A DNA stretch of 64,000 nt from Stenotrophomonas maltophilia. GTDB lineage: Bacteria > Pseudomonadota > Gammaproteobacteria > Xanthomonadales > Xanthomonadaceae. The number at the start of each line of letters is the position of its first letter. Position 1 is the stretch's first letter. Under the pieces are notes generated by a model that was not told where the DNA came from, made no database searches, and saw nothing but the letters and a program-made list of their open reading frames with translations. This document shows, one piece after another, positions 21,978-30,968 of the stretch. Location: contig NZ_LT906480.1 of assembly GCF_900186865.1 (NCBI RefSeq), positions 948,001 to 1,012,000 on the forward strand, read 5' to 3'. The position numbers and the translations under genes were made by a program.

Positions 21978-23435
21978 TCAGACGTTCGGCAACACCGCGC
22001 GCTTGCCATCCACCGTCGGTCGGTTGATGTAGAACAGGCCGGGACCCGGCCGGTAGGGTAGTTCGCTGACGCCGGCATCGGCGGCGTAGGTCAGTGCGGT
22101 GTCGCCCAGTGCATCGAAGTTCCAGTGCGCCGACTGCATCAGGTAACGCCGGCGCAGCAGCGCCTCCTGTGTCTGCGTCAGCGGCTGCCCGGCCACCAGG
22201 CGCCGTGCGATCGGCTGCAGGGCGGACGGCAGCTCCCAGCCAGGAACCTCGGCGGCATTGGCGGTCCATTGCACGCCGGCGTCGATGGCCTGCTGCTGCA
22301 TCACCTGCAGTGCGATCAGCTGGTAACGCCAGTCGATGCGCCGACGCAGCACCACCGCGGCGGTCACATACAGCACCGGTGACAACAGCACGCTGCGGCT
22401 GCCGGCGCGACGCTGCTGCTGCCACTGGTGCCAGACATCCACCCAGATTTCTTTCTCGTCCACGCCCAGTTGCTGGCGCCAGCGTTCGGCATCGGCCTGC
22501 GTTTCACCGTAGACCGTGGTGGCCCGCAGCAACGCCAGTGGAGGGACCTGGTAGTCGGCAACCGCGGGGCGGCGCAACTGTTGCCGGCGCGGGCGGCTGA
22601 GCAGCTTGGGACCTTCTTCCAGCTGGTTGTAGCCACCGCCGATATTCGCGTGTACGCCGGGTAGGGCGATCTCGGCAAACGGCGGTGCCACGCTGGTCAA
22701 CGGATAGTGCTGGCGATGTTCATCGCGTGCAGTGAGCTGCACAACGCGACCGGCGATGCCGCTGTGCAGGGCCAGCTGCGGCCGCTCATCGGCGCGGCCG
22801 CCATTGACTGCGACAACGGTGTCGAACAGCCCGATGAAGCGCAGCACCGGCGTGGCCGGGGCGAAGTTCGCAGTGCAGGACAGGCCGGCGGCCTGCAGCA
22901 GCTGGCGCCAGCGCACGCCGTCCCAACCCTGCAGTTGGTTGGCGATGTCACGTGCGGCAGCAGCAACGCGTGAATAACCGAACAGGTCCAGCTGCACGCC
23001 ATGCAGCGGTCGCTGCCAGCGTGCGGATAGTCCCGACAGTGCGGCCGGAAGCAGCACCTGCAGCGCGCGCTGCACTTTCGCGCGAACGCCACTGGCACCG
23101 ATGCCGAAGGCCAGCCCGATCAGATCGTCGTCGGCATCATCGCGGGTACCCACGCCTTCGACATAGATCGACAGCGAGGGAGCGGCCATCGCATCACGGC
23201 GGCTGTCCGGATACAGCTGCTGCAGGCGCGCGATGTTGGTCAGGCCGTTGTCGTAGCTGCTGGTCAGCCGGCTCTGGTAGGTCGAATCATCGTCCGCGCG
23301 CAGCTGCGCCGGTCGAGGCTGCGGAACCTGCGGACGGCCGCGCGCCAGGTTGTGTGCGTTGTTGCGGGTGCCGTCGAAGAACAGGCCGATCCGCAGCAAG
23401 CCGACATCTTCGTCCGTGTCCTTCGCTGGTGCCAT
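21978..23435 (-). CDS. DUF2235 protein, putative T6SS-type phospholipase
   Basis: A 485-residue alpha/beta-hydrolase-like protein of the DUF2235 family, which includes Tle1 phospholipase effectors of type VI secretion. Residues about 14-28 hold RIGLFFDGTRNNAHN (oxyanion region), followed by YVEGVGTR and the nucleophile elbow LDLFGYSRVAAAARDIA, where Ser takes the GxSxG-like place; GLFDTVVAV and GVHANIGGGY supply the likely Asp and His. No signal peptide is visible, as expected for an effector. ATG 23435 is chosen for GGGGA at proper spacing; ATG 23441 is alternative. No immunity or VgrG gene is adjacent, so an effector role is only inferred. Confidence 0.75.
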   Translation of the reverse strand: MAPAKDTDEDVGLLRIGLFFDGTRNNAHNLARGRPQVPQPRPAQLRADDDSTYQSRLTSSYDNGLTNIARLQQLYPDSRRDAMAAPSLSIYVEGVGTRDDADDDLIGLAFGIGASGVRAKVQRALQVLLPAALSGLSARWQRPLHGVQLDLFGYSRVAAAARDIANQLQGWDGVRWRQLLQAAGLSCTANFAPATPVLRFIGLFDTVVAVNGGRADERPQLALHSGIAGRVVQLTARDEHRQHYPLTSVAPPFAEIALPGVHANIGGGYNQLEEGPKLLSRPRRQQLRRPAVADYQVPPLALLRATTVYGETQADAERWRQQLGVDEKEIWVDVWHQWQQQRRAGSRSVLLSPVLYVTAAVVLRRRIDWRYQLIALQVMQQQAIDAGVQWTANAAEVPGWELPSALQPIARRLVAGQPLTQTQEALLRRRYLMQSAHWNFDALGDTALTYAADAGVSELPYRPGPGLFYINRPTVDGKRAVLPNV

Positions 23436-23660
23436 GTGCATTCCCCGTCGTGGCCACGTCACGGTAGCGCGAAAGCGGTGTATTGGCGAAGTGTAGTGAC
23501 GCTTTTGACCTTACTTAACGCAGATGCGGTCGATCACAGTTCCTGATTTTCATTCCCATCTTCTATTGAATTCACACGACCCGCGCAGGCCATATGGCCA
23601 AACCCGGCAAACCCGGGCGTGCTGCATCAACGCTGTTCACATCATTCAAGGAGCGACGCA

Positions 23661-24914
23661 ATGTTGTCCAGATCGATTGGCAAAGCGGCAGGTGGCCTGG
23701 TGTTGGGTTTGTCGGTAGCGGCAGCCGCGCATGCGGCACCGTTGTTCGAACCGGTGACGGTCATCAGCCGGGCATCGGCCAACAGCGAGCCTGCACTCGG
23801 CAAGCTGCTGGCCACCCCGTCCACGGCGACGGTGCAGGAAGTGCGTGTCGACGCGGCGGCTACGGCGCAGCCGCAGCTGGAATTCGAGCTGCTCGGCAAA
23901 CGGGTGCAGGCGGTGCGCAGCAAGGTCGAGGCGCTGCCCGATGGTGGCAGCATCTGGTACGGCCAGTTCCGTTCGCCGTCCGACCGGTTGACCGCCGCCA
24001 CCTCCAGCGGCCAGGACGATCCGGGCAATTCGTTGATCCTGGTACGTTCGGGCGACACCATCACCGGTTCGATCCGCAAGGACGGCAAGCTCTATCGCCT
24101 GCGTCCACTGGGTAACCGCCACGTGCTGGTCGAAGTCGACGAATCGAGGATGCCAGCCGATCATCCGGCTGACTACAACCAGCTGCCGAAGATCCCGATG
24201 GCCGACAACGACCACATCGGCATCGCGCAGGCCTCGTCGGGAACGCCGGCGACCATCCGCGTGCTGGTGGTGGCGACCAATGCGGCGGTCACTGCCTATG
24301 GCGGCAACATGCAGTCGCTGGTGCAGCTGGCGGTGGCCGAGTCCAACCAGGGTTACGTCAACAGCAACGTTGGAATCACCATGCAGCTGGCCGGTTACGA
24401 GACCACCAGTTACACCGAGTCCGGCAGCTTCGATACCGATCTGGCGCGCTTCCGCGGCACCAGCGACGGCTACATGGACAGCATCCACACCAGCCGCAAC
24501 ACCACCGCAGCCGACGTCGGCGTGCTGCTCATCAACAACAGTGCCTACTGCGGCCTGGCCTCGGGCATCGGCTCGACGGCATCGACCGCCTTCGCGGCGG
24601 TGTACTGGGATTGCGCGACCGGCTACTACTCCTTCGCACACGAGATCGGCCACCTGCAGAGCGCGCGGCATGATATCGCGACCGACTCGAGCACCTCGCC
24701 GTACGCCTATGGCCATGGCTATCGCTATGAACCGTCCACCGGCACCGGCTGGCGCACGATCATGGCCTACAACTGCACCCGTAGTTGCCCGCGCCTGAAC
24801 TACTGGTCCAACCCGAACATCAGCTACAACGGCATCCCGATGGGCAACGCCAGTACCGCCGACAACCAGCGCGTGCTGGTCAATACCAAGGCCACCATCG
24901 CGGCCTTCCGCTGA
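23661..24914 (+). CDS. Secreted zinc metalloprotease, M12 reprolysin-like
   Basis: A 417-residue secreted protein. ATG 23661 follows AAGGAG and gives a signal peptide (MLSRSIGKAAGG to AAAAHA). A propeptide-like region precedes the catalytic domain, which begins near ATIRVLVVATNAAVTAYGG. The zinc site is FAHEIGHLQSARHD (HExxH plus a third His), and TIMAYNCT is the Met-turn, together placing it among metzincins. The N-terminal third probably acts as inhibitor until cleaved. It is alone on this strand and may be an extracellular virulence or nutrient-acquisition protease. Confidence 0.87.
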   Translation: MLSRSIGKAAGGLVLGLSVAAAAHAAPLFEPVTVISRASANSEPALGKLLATPSTATVQEVRVDAAATAQPQLEFELLGKRVQAVRSKVEALPDGGSIWYGQFRSPSDRLTAATSSGQDDPGNSLILVRSGDTITGSIRKDGKLYRLRPLGNRHVLVEVDESRMPADHPADYNQLPKIPMADNDHIGIAQASSGTPATIRVLVVATNAAVTAYGGNMQSLVQLAVAESNQGYVNSNVGITMQLAGYETTSYTESGSFDTDLARFRGTSDGYMDSIHTSRNTTAADVGVLLINNSAYCGLASGIGSTASTAFAAVYWDCATGYYSFAHEIGHLQSARHDIATDSSTSPYAYGHGYRYEPSTGTGWRTIMAYNCTRSCPRLNYWSNPNISYNGIPMGNASTADNQRVLVNTKATIAAFR

Positions 24915-24940
24915 GGCCAGGCGCCGACCAGGCGCGGCGT

Positions 24941-24990
24941 CTACCCGGGCACGTGCACCTGCCCGGGTAGATGCCAACCTTGGTTGGCAC
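24941..24990. repeat. CTACCCGGGC hairpin joined to a SMAG-type palindrome
   Basis: Arms CTACCCGGGC (24941-24950) and GCCCGGGTAG (24961-24970), then a GTAG-headed palindrome around GTGCCAACCAAGGTTGGCAT-type arms to 24990. It separates the metalloprotease gene from convergent lpxH. Confidence 0.75.
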
Positions 24991-25001
24991 CTTCGGACCC
25001 A

Positions 25002-25748
25002 TCATTCGCGCGCGAGCGTATCCAGCGACCAGCCGCCGGCATCCACGCGCAGCACCGAACCCTGCTCGTACCAGTCGCCCAGCACGATGCGGGTGCAGGC
25101 ACGGCCACCGGCCTGCAGCGAATGGATCGCCGGGCGGTGGGTGTGGCCATGGATCATCGTGTCCACGCCATGGCGCGCAAACGTGGCATCGACTTCGGAC
25201 GGCGCCACGTCGGTGACGGTCTCGAACTGCGCGCGATCACCCTGCTTCATTTCCGACTGGCGGGCCTGGCTGGCTTCGCGCGCCTTCTGCGCGAACGCGA
25301 TACGCGCTGCCAGCGGCTGTGACAGGAACTGTGCCTGGAACGCCGGGTCACGCGTCTGTGCACGGAACTGCTGGTAGGGAATGTCATCGGTGCACAGCAG
25401 GTCACCGTGCTGCAGCAGCACCGGGCGACCGTAGAGGTCGATCATGCACGGGTCGGGCAGGATGCGCAGGCCGGCACGGCGCGCGTAGTCCTCGCCAAGC
25501 AGGAAGTCACGGTTGCCGCGGATGAAGTACACCGGCACGCCGCTGTCGGACAGCACCTTCAGTGCATCGGCCACCGCGTCGGCGGCGGGCGAGGGAGTGT
25601 CGTCACCGATCCAGGCTTCGAACAGGTCGCCGAGGATGTACAGCGCATCGGCGCCGGGCGCCTGCTCGCGCAGGAAGCGCAGGAACAGGTCGGTGATCTC
25701 CGGACGGCTGGGGTCCAGGTGCAGGTCGGAAATGAACAACGTGGTCAT
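25002..25748 (-). CDS. lpxH: UDP-2,3-diacylglucosamine diphosphatase
   Basis: Cleaves UDP-2,3-diacylglucosamine to lipid X in lipid A synthesis, at the cytoplasmic face of the inner membrane. 248 residues, near the E. coli length (240). Metallophosphatase motifs in order: [49 protein letters not shown] and MIHGHTHRP, giving two manganese ions their ligands. ATG 25748 starts the first strand. A dispersed palindrome separates it from the PAP2 gene upstream on the same strand. Confidence 0.95.
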   Translation of the reverse strand: MTTLFISDLHLDPSRPEITDLFLRFLREQAPGADALYILGDLFEAWIGDDTPSPAADAVADALKVLSDSGVPVYFIRGNRDFLLGEDYARRAGLRILPDPCMIDLYGRPVLLQHGDLLCTDDIPYQQFRAQTRDPAFQAQFLSQPLAARIAFAQKAREASQARQSEMKQGDRAQFETVTDVAPSEVDATFARHGVDTMIHGHTHRPAIHSLQAGGRACTRIVLGDWYEQGSVLRVDAGGWSLDTLARE

Positions 25749-25796
25749 GCGGGCATTCTAGGGCATCAACGATGACGGTAGCGCCGCCGGCATCGT

Positions 25797-25836
25797 GGGG
25801 ATCAGATCCCTCCCGAAGGAAAACGGATCTGACCCC
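25797..25836. repeat. Dispersed palindrome, second copy
   Basis: GGGGATCAGATCC (25797-25809) pairs with GGATCTGACCCC (25825-25836) with one bulged base. Related to the element at 301-339. Confidence 0.6.
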
Positions 25837-25841
25837 GGGGG

Positions 25842-26381
25842 CTACACCGGCAACGGCAACCAGGCCAGGCTGGCCGAGGCCAGCCCGATGGCGATGCCGG
25901 TGGCGGCCAGCACATCGGACGGGTAGTGCAGGCCGAGTACCACCCGCGACAGCGCCACGCCCGCGGTGAACGGCACCAGCAGTGGCGCCAGCCACGGGTA
26001 ATAGGCCAGCGCCACGATGGTGAACGACACCGCGTGCAGGGTATGCCCGGAGGGGAAGCTGAACTCGTCCAGCGGTGCCACCCAGGCACGGATGCGCAGG
26101 TCGGCGGCATACGGGCGCGGGCGCCGGGTCCAGCGCTTGAGGCCCTTGTACAGCAACAGCGCGGCCAGGCCGGTGGCGGCCATGTGCACCGATGCGCGCA
26201 GGCCGTCGAAGCCATCAAGCAGCACCAGGGCGCCCATCAGCACATACCAGAACACGCCATCACCGAGCCGGCTGATGACCGCGAACAGGCGGCGCACACG
26301 GCGGCGGCGGCAGTAGTGGTTGGCCCGCCGGCACAGGCGTGCTTCGCGGTCGGCCAGCAGTTCAAGCCGCGTTGTGCGCAT
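25842..26381 (-). CDS. PAP2-family membrane phosphatase
   Basis: A 179-residue membrane phosphatase for lipid phosphates or isoprenyl pyrophosphates. The three PAP2 signatures are complete: KGLKRWTRRPRP, FPSGHTLHAVSF and SRVVLGLHYPSDVLA, with the second and third His as catalytic residues. About five hydrophobic segments surround them. Its start overlaps the end of the glycosyltransferase gene by 20 bp, so the two are coupled. Together with lpxH downstream this looks like an envelope-lipid cluster; substrates are inferred. Confidence 0.9.
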   Translation of the reverse strand: MRTTRLELLADREARLCRRANHYCRRRRVRRLFAVISRLGDGVFWYVLMGALVLLDGFDGLRASVHMAATGLAALLLYKGLKRWTRRPRPYAADLRIRAWVAPLDEFSFPSGHTLHAVSFTIVALAYYPWLAPLLVPFTAGVALSRVVLGLHYPSDVLAATGIAIGLASASLAWLPLPV

Positions 26382-27507
26382 GGCCGGTCCTCCGCGACTG
26401 GGCCAGCTCGGCCAGCAGGGCGTCGAATTCCGCCACCACCTGCTGCGGATGCAGGCGCTTCATGGCGCGTGCGGCGTTGCTGCCCAGCACGTGGCGCCGC
26501 GCGTCATCCGCGGCCAGTTGCACGGCCGCTTCGATGAACTGCTCGTCGTTGTCCACTGCGGCGCCATTCTCGCCATTGCGCAGGTACTCGCGCGCCGCGC
26601 CGTAGTCGAAGGCCACCGTTGCCACGCCGCTGGCCATGCTTTCAAGGGTCACGTTGCCGAAGGTCTCGCTGCGGCTGGGGAACAGGAACAGATCGCCGCT
26701 GGCGAAATGACGTGCAAGCGCATCGCCACGCTGGACGCCGCAGAAGATGAAGTCGGGATTTTCATGCGCCAGCTTTTCGCGGGCCGGGCCATCGCCCACC
26801 CACACGAAGCGGGCCTTCGGACGGATCTGCTGCAACCGACGGAAGGCCTTCACCGCCAGCCCGAGGTTCTTCTCCGCGGCGATGCGGCCAACGTAGATCG
26901 CCACCAGGCCGTTGCCGTCCACGCCCCACTCTTCGCGCAGGGCAGGGTCACGACGGTTCGGATCGAACTGCTGGCTGTCGACCGCGCGCGCCAGCAGGCG
27001 CACGCGTTCGAAGCCCTGTTCGCCGAGGAACTGCTGCAGTTCGCGGGTGGGTACCAGGGTTGCATCGGCCTGGTTGTGGAAGCGGCGCATCCAGCGCATC
27101 GCGGCGGCTTGCAGCCAGGCCACGCCGTAGTCGGGCAGGTACTCGTCGAAGCGGGTGTGGAAGCCACTGGCCACCGGGATGCCGAGGCGCCGTGCGGTGC
27201 GCACCGCCGACCAGCCCAGTGGGCCTTCGGTGGCGACATAGACGGCATCCGGGCGTTGCTGCTGCCAATGGCGACCGAGCCGGATCGGTGCCGGCATGCC
27301 GAAGCGCAGGCCGGGGTAGCGCGGCAGGGCGGCGCCGGGAACCAACAGGGTGCCCGGTGCGGAGTCCAGCGCTTCGTTGGCCTGGCGGGGCCGGATCAGG
27401 TCGATCTCATGGCCGGAATTGCGCAGTCCCTGCTCCAGCCCCTGCACGGTGAGGGCAACGCCGTTCACTTCCGGCGGATAGGTCTCGGTGACGATGGCAT
27501 AGCGCAT
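26362..27507 (-). CDS. Glycosyltransferase family 4, mannosyltransferase-like
   Basis: A 381-residue GT-B glycosyltransferase. N-terminal acceptor domain begins MRYAIVTETYPPEVNGVALT, the GDP-mannose-dependent mannosyltransferase type; donor domain has YVGRIAAEKNLGLAVKAF and the Glu-rich site FPSRSETFGNVTLESMASG. ATG 27507 follows CCGGAGGC. The next gene, a PAP2 phosphatase, overlaps it by 20 bp. A role in glycolipid synthesis with a lipid phosphatase is a reasonable inference; the sugar and acceptor are not known. Confidence 0.88.
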   Translation of the reverse strand: MRYAIVTETYPPEVNGVALTVQGLEQGLRNSGHEIDLIRPRQANEALDSAPGTLLVPGAALPRYPGLRFGMPAPIRLGRHWQQQRPDAVYVATEGPLGWSAVRTARRLGIPVASGFHTRFDEYLPDYGVAWLQAAAMRWMRRFHNQADATLVPTRELQQFLGEQGFERVRLLARAVDSQQFDPNRRDPALREEWGVDGNGLVAIYVGRIAAEKNLGLAVKAFRRLQQIRPKARFVWVGDGPAREKLAHENPDFIFCGVQRGDALARHFASGDLFLFPSRSETFGNVTLESMASGVATVAFDYGAAREYLRNGENGAAVDNDEQFIEAAVQLAADDARRHVLGSNAARAMKRLHPQQVVAEFDALLAELAQSRRTGHAHNAA

Positions 27508-27600
27508 GGCGGGCCTCCGGGTTTCCGGCATGCTCGGGCCTGGCGATGTAGCCGATGTGACCGCTTTGCGACCGGCAGATGACGCGGCCGGAAGCGTACG

Positions 27601-27629
27601 CCACCACGGCCCCGAAGGGCCGTGGTGGG
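27601..27629 (-). terminator. Hairpin after the TonB-dependent receptor gene
   Basis: CCACCACGGCCC, loop, GGGCCGTGGTGG, 20 bp past the stop codon. There is no T-run, so it may stabilise the 3' end rather than terminate. Confidence 0.5.
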
Positions 27630-27649
27630 CACCGTGCGTGGTGCGTGGA

Positions 27650-30574
27650 TCAGAAGCGCTGCTGGTATTTCATGTAGATGAAACGGCCGATGTCGAAGCC
27701 ACCGTAGTAGGAGAAGTTGGCACTCGGCTGGCTGTACATGGCCGGGCCCTGGCGGCCAAAGACGTTGTTGGCGCCGATTGAAACGGTGGCGTCCCACGGC
27801 AGGCTGTAGCGCGCCTGCACGTCATGGAAGGTGACCGATCCACGACGGTTGTAGTCGCGCGTACCGCTGAACCACGGCGCGCGCTGGTCGGGGTGGGAAC
27901 ACTCGTTCGGATAATCCTCCGCACCCAGGCAGCGTTCCTTGACGGCGGAGAAGTAACGCAGGCCCCAGGTCAGGCCGAGGTTGCCATGCTCCCAGCCCAG
28001 CGACGCGTTGGAGCGCACGCGGAAGCCGATGCCGCCGTTGGTGGCAATGCCATTGCTGGGGATGGCCGGTACGCCGGCTTCGTTGGTGGTCTTCTCTTCG
28101 GCGTTGACCACATAGGTGGACTTCCAGTCAGCGCTCAACCTGCCCCAGCGGGTTTCGACCTTGTGGCCGATCTCCAGGTCGTAGCCTTCTGCCTGGCGGA
28201 AGCCGCTGTTGCGGTTGCCGAAGTTGAGTTTGTTGACGATGCCCAGCTCCGGGTCGCGGGTGAAGCTGCTGCAGCGCTCGGCAATACCCAGCTCGTAGCA
28301 GTCGCGAAGGATGTCGTTGGGATGGTCGGAGACGATGGTGTTGTCGATGCGGATCTTCCACCAGTCCAGTGCGATGTGAAGCCCTTCGGCGAACGTCGGG
28401 CTCCAGACCAGGCCCAGAGTGCGGCTGGTCGAAGTTTCCGGCTGCAGGTCGGGATTGGAGCCGTTGGTGAAGGGCAGGGGCGTCTGCCCACTGCTGCCGG
28501 TGATGGGTTCATTGCCCTGGCCGAGCTGGCGGTAGGTGTCGGCGTTGGCGATGTCGGCAGCACAGCGCGCGCGGACCTCGGCACTGCTTGCGGCTGCGCC
28601 ATGGACCGTATCGCAGGGATCGCGGAAGCCGGTGGTGAACGTCTCCGAGCCGCCGCCGTACAGGTTGGCGATGGTCGGCGCACGGAAGCCCTGTGCCCAG
28701 GTGCCGCGGACCAGCAGCTGATCGATCGGCTTCCAAGTGAAGCCGAACTTGCTGTTGAGGGTTCCGCCGAAGGTGGAGTAGTCCGAGTACCGCGTCGCCG
28801 CGCTGAGGGTCAGTTCGCGGGCGCCGGCGAGGTCGCGCAGCACCGGCACGCTCAGTTCCAGGTAGGCTTCGTCGACGCGGTAGCCGCCACCGGTGGGGCC
28901 TGCCGCCAGGTTGGTGGTGGCACCGGTCTGCGCAAGCGCATCGGGGATGAAGCGGCCGTCCTCGCGGCGGCTCTCGGCCCCCACGGCGAAGCCCAGCTCA
29001 CCGGCGGGCAGGCTGGCAAGGCTGCCGCTGAGGTTGGCGAACAGGTTGCGGGTGGTGGTGCGGCCGCGGGTGAGTTCTTCCGGGAACAGCCAATCCTGGA
29101 GCTCCGTGTTGCCGGTCAGGCCATAGGGATCGTCCTGGCCATACGGAACCAGCGGGTTCCAGGGTTTGCAGCCTGCGATCGGCGCATCCGGCGTTCCGCA
29201 TTCGACCTTGCCGGTTGCCGGGTTGTAGAACGAAGGACCGGTGGCATCGGCCACGCGCTGCTTGTGCAGGTTGCCGGTGGCACGTTGGGTCAGCTCACTG
29301 CGGTTGTACTGGTAACCCGCTTCCCAGTCGAAGTCGCGACCGCCGAATTCGAAGTTGCCCTCGAGCGCCGCGACGGCCTGCCAGGTGGTCAGATCGCTGG
29401 TGCTGACGCGAGGAATCTCCCAGGTACGACGGTTCCAGTGCACATCGCTGGGCGTGTCGTAGCCGTGATGGCTGCCGAACGGATTGAACCAGCTGTCGGC
29501 CGACATCGGGGTGATGCCGGCTGGGCCGGACTGGAAGGGATAGCCGGCAATCTGGCGCGTGGTGGTGCGCCGGTTGTAGGCCAGCTGGGTGTTGAAACGG
29601 ACCTGGTCGTTCAACTCCACGCGCGCATCGACGAAGATCGAATCGCGCTTGATCGGCGTCTGCAGATGCATCTGCTCGTTGCTGTTGCTGACATCGCCGG
29701 TGAACGGTGTGTTGTCGCTGAGGTGGAAACTGTCCGGTCCGCCCGGCTGGCTGCCACGGTCGAGCGAATAGCTGCAGCCCCGGCTGTTGCTGCAGCCGGG
29801 GCCCTTGAAGCCGGTGATGCGACCCCATTGGCCGACCGTGGTCCAGCCGTCATCCGCGTGGCCGTCGGTATAGGTATAGGCACTGAAGCCGCGGTCCCTG
29901 GCCCAGACGCCCTTTTCTTCGACATGCTCGGCAGCAACGCTGATGGAAGCACGGTCATTGGACCAGCCGGCAACCACGTCGTACTGGGTACGGGCACCGT
30001 CGCCTTCACTGTATTGGCCGTGATAGACGTTGGCGGTTACACCCTGAACGTTGCGCCGGGTGATGATGTTCACCACGCCGGCCATCGCGTCGGACCCGTA
30101 GATGGCCGAGGCACCGTCCTTGAGCACTTCCATGCGTTCCACCGCAGCGGCAGGAATGCTGGAGATGTCCTGAAAACCCGAAGTGGTCATGCCCAGCCGC
30201 TTGCCGTTGACCAGCACCAGGGTGCGCTGGGCACCGAGGCCACGCATGTTCACGTAGCTGCCGCCGGCGGCTTCGCCGGCACTCAACGGGCTGGCGCGGC
30301 TCAATGCCGGGCTGCCGGTCGCGGTCAGGTTCTGCAGGATGTCGGCAACGGAGTTGAAGCCCTGTCGCTCGATGTCGGCGCGGCTGACGGTCAGCACCGG
30401 CTGTGCGGTTTCCAGGTCGACCTGGCGGATGCGTGAGCCGGTGATTTCGATGCGGTCCAGCGTGGTGGCTTCCGGTGCCTGCTGCGCGAGCGCCGGAACG
30501 GCCAGGGTTGTGGTCGCCGTGATTGCAAGCGCACGACGGATCGCCAGCCCCAGTGCGGGAATACGGATGGTCAT
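27650..30574 (-). CDS. TonB-dependent receptor
   Basis: A 974-residue outer membrane receptor driven by TonB. ATG 30574 gives a signal peptide ending LAQQA (about residue 32). The plug domain begins with RIEITGSRIRQ and has VNMRGLGAQRTLVLVNGKRL and KDGASAIYGSDAMAGVVNII. The barrel ends in FIYMKYQQRF with a C-terminal Phe. The N-terminal ITGSRI signature and large size are typical of the xanthomonad receptors for plant or peptide-derived nutrients. No sigma or anti-sigma gene lies nearby. The ligand is unknown. Confidence 0.93.
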   Translation of the reverse strand: MTIRIPALGLAIRRALAITATTTLAVPALAQQAPEATTLDRIEITGSRIRQVDLETAQPVLTVSRADIERQGFNSVADILQNLTATGSPALSRASPLSAGEAAGGSYVNMRGLGAQRTLVLVNGKRLGMTTSGFQDISSIPAAAVERMEVLKDGASAIYGSDAMAGVVNIITRRNVQGVTANVYHGQYSEGDGARTQYDVVAGWSNDRASISVAAEHVEEKGVWARDRGFSAYTYTDGHADDGWTTVGQWGRITGFKGPGCSNSRGCSYSLDRGSQPGGPDSFHLSDNTPFTGDVSNSNEQMHLQTPIKRDSIFVDARVELNDQVRFNTQLAYNRRTTTRQIAGYPFQSGPAGITPMSADSWFNPFGSHHGYDTPSDVHWNRRTWEIPRVSTSDLTTWQAVAALEGNFEFGGRDFDWEAGYQYNRSELTQRATGNLHKQRVADATGPSFYNPATGKVECGTPDAPIAGCKPWNPLVPYGQDDPYGLTGNTELQDWLFPEELTRGRTTTRNLFANLSGSLASLPAGELGFAVGAESRREDGRFIPDALAQTGATTNLAAGPTGGGYRVDEAYLELSVPVLRDLAGARELTLSAATRYSDYSTFGGTLNSKFGFTWKPIDQLLVRGTWAQGFRAPTIANLYGGGSETFTTGFRDPCDTVHGAAASSAEVRARCAADIANADTYRQLGQGNEPITGSSGQTPLPFTNGSNPDLQPETSTSRTLGLVWSPTFAEGLHIALDWWKIRIDNTIVSDHPNDILRDCYELGIAERCSSFTRDPELGIVNKLNFGNRNSGFRQAEGYDLEIGHKVETRWGRLSADWKSTYVVNAEEKTTNEAGVPAIPSNGIATNGGIGFRVRSNASLGWEHGNLGLTWGLRYFSAVKERCLGAEDYPNECSHPDQRAPWFSGTRDYNRRGSVTFHDVQARYSLPWDATVSIGANNVFGRQGPAMYSQPSANFSYYGGFDIGRFIYMKYQQRF

Positions 30575-30851
30575 GGGTGTCTCTCTCTCAGTCTTCGAAG
30601 TCTTCGGTGCGCAGCCAAGCGGGCCGCGCCAACGCCACCGCAGGCGGTGGTTGTTCGAACCTAGTGAAGGAGGAGAGGGAGAGGTATGGGGAAAGGACGA
30701 AATCGCCATGGAGCGGCATGACGCTTCCGCACAAACCGGAAGTGAATCAATCGATTGATCTGATCGACGGCGGAGCGATGGACGATGCACCCTCGCCCCG
30801 ACTCTGGACCGAAAGCGTCATGGCAATTGCAGGCAGCGACAACCTGCGCGG
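30575..30851. other. Intergenic leader of the TonB receptor
   Basis: About 277 bp with no convincing gene. It contains a CTCTCTCTCTC-type tract next to the receptor start (its complement gives the GA-rich ribosome site) and a purine-rich stretch GGAGGAGAGGGAGAGG near 30666-30683. I see no clear promoter match. Confidence 0.4.
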
Positions 30852-30890
30852 AAACAGAAAAGACCACGGCTCCGAAGGGCCGGGGTCGTA
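30852..30890 (-). terminator. Terminator of ppx
   Basis: Read on the minus strand: GACCCCGGCCCTTCGGAGCC GTGGTC stem followed by TTTTCTGTTT, about 80 bp after the ppx stop. Confidence 0.75.
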
Positions 30891-30968
30891 GAGCTTCAAC
30901 AGCTTGTCGAACACACGCGGAAGAGGCCTATGGCGACGCGTCATGACGTGCCGCCCTGGCCGTAGGGA

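Noticed and set aside
27824-30436. An 870-codon plus-strand frame opposite the TonB-dependent receptor
   Set aside because: Antisense shadow; the receptor has a signal peptide, plug and barrel motifs, the opposite frame has none.
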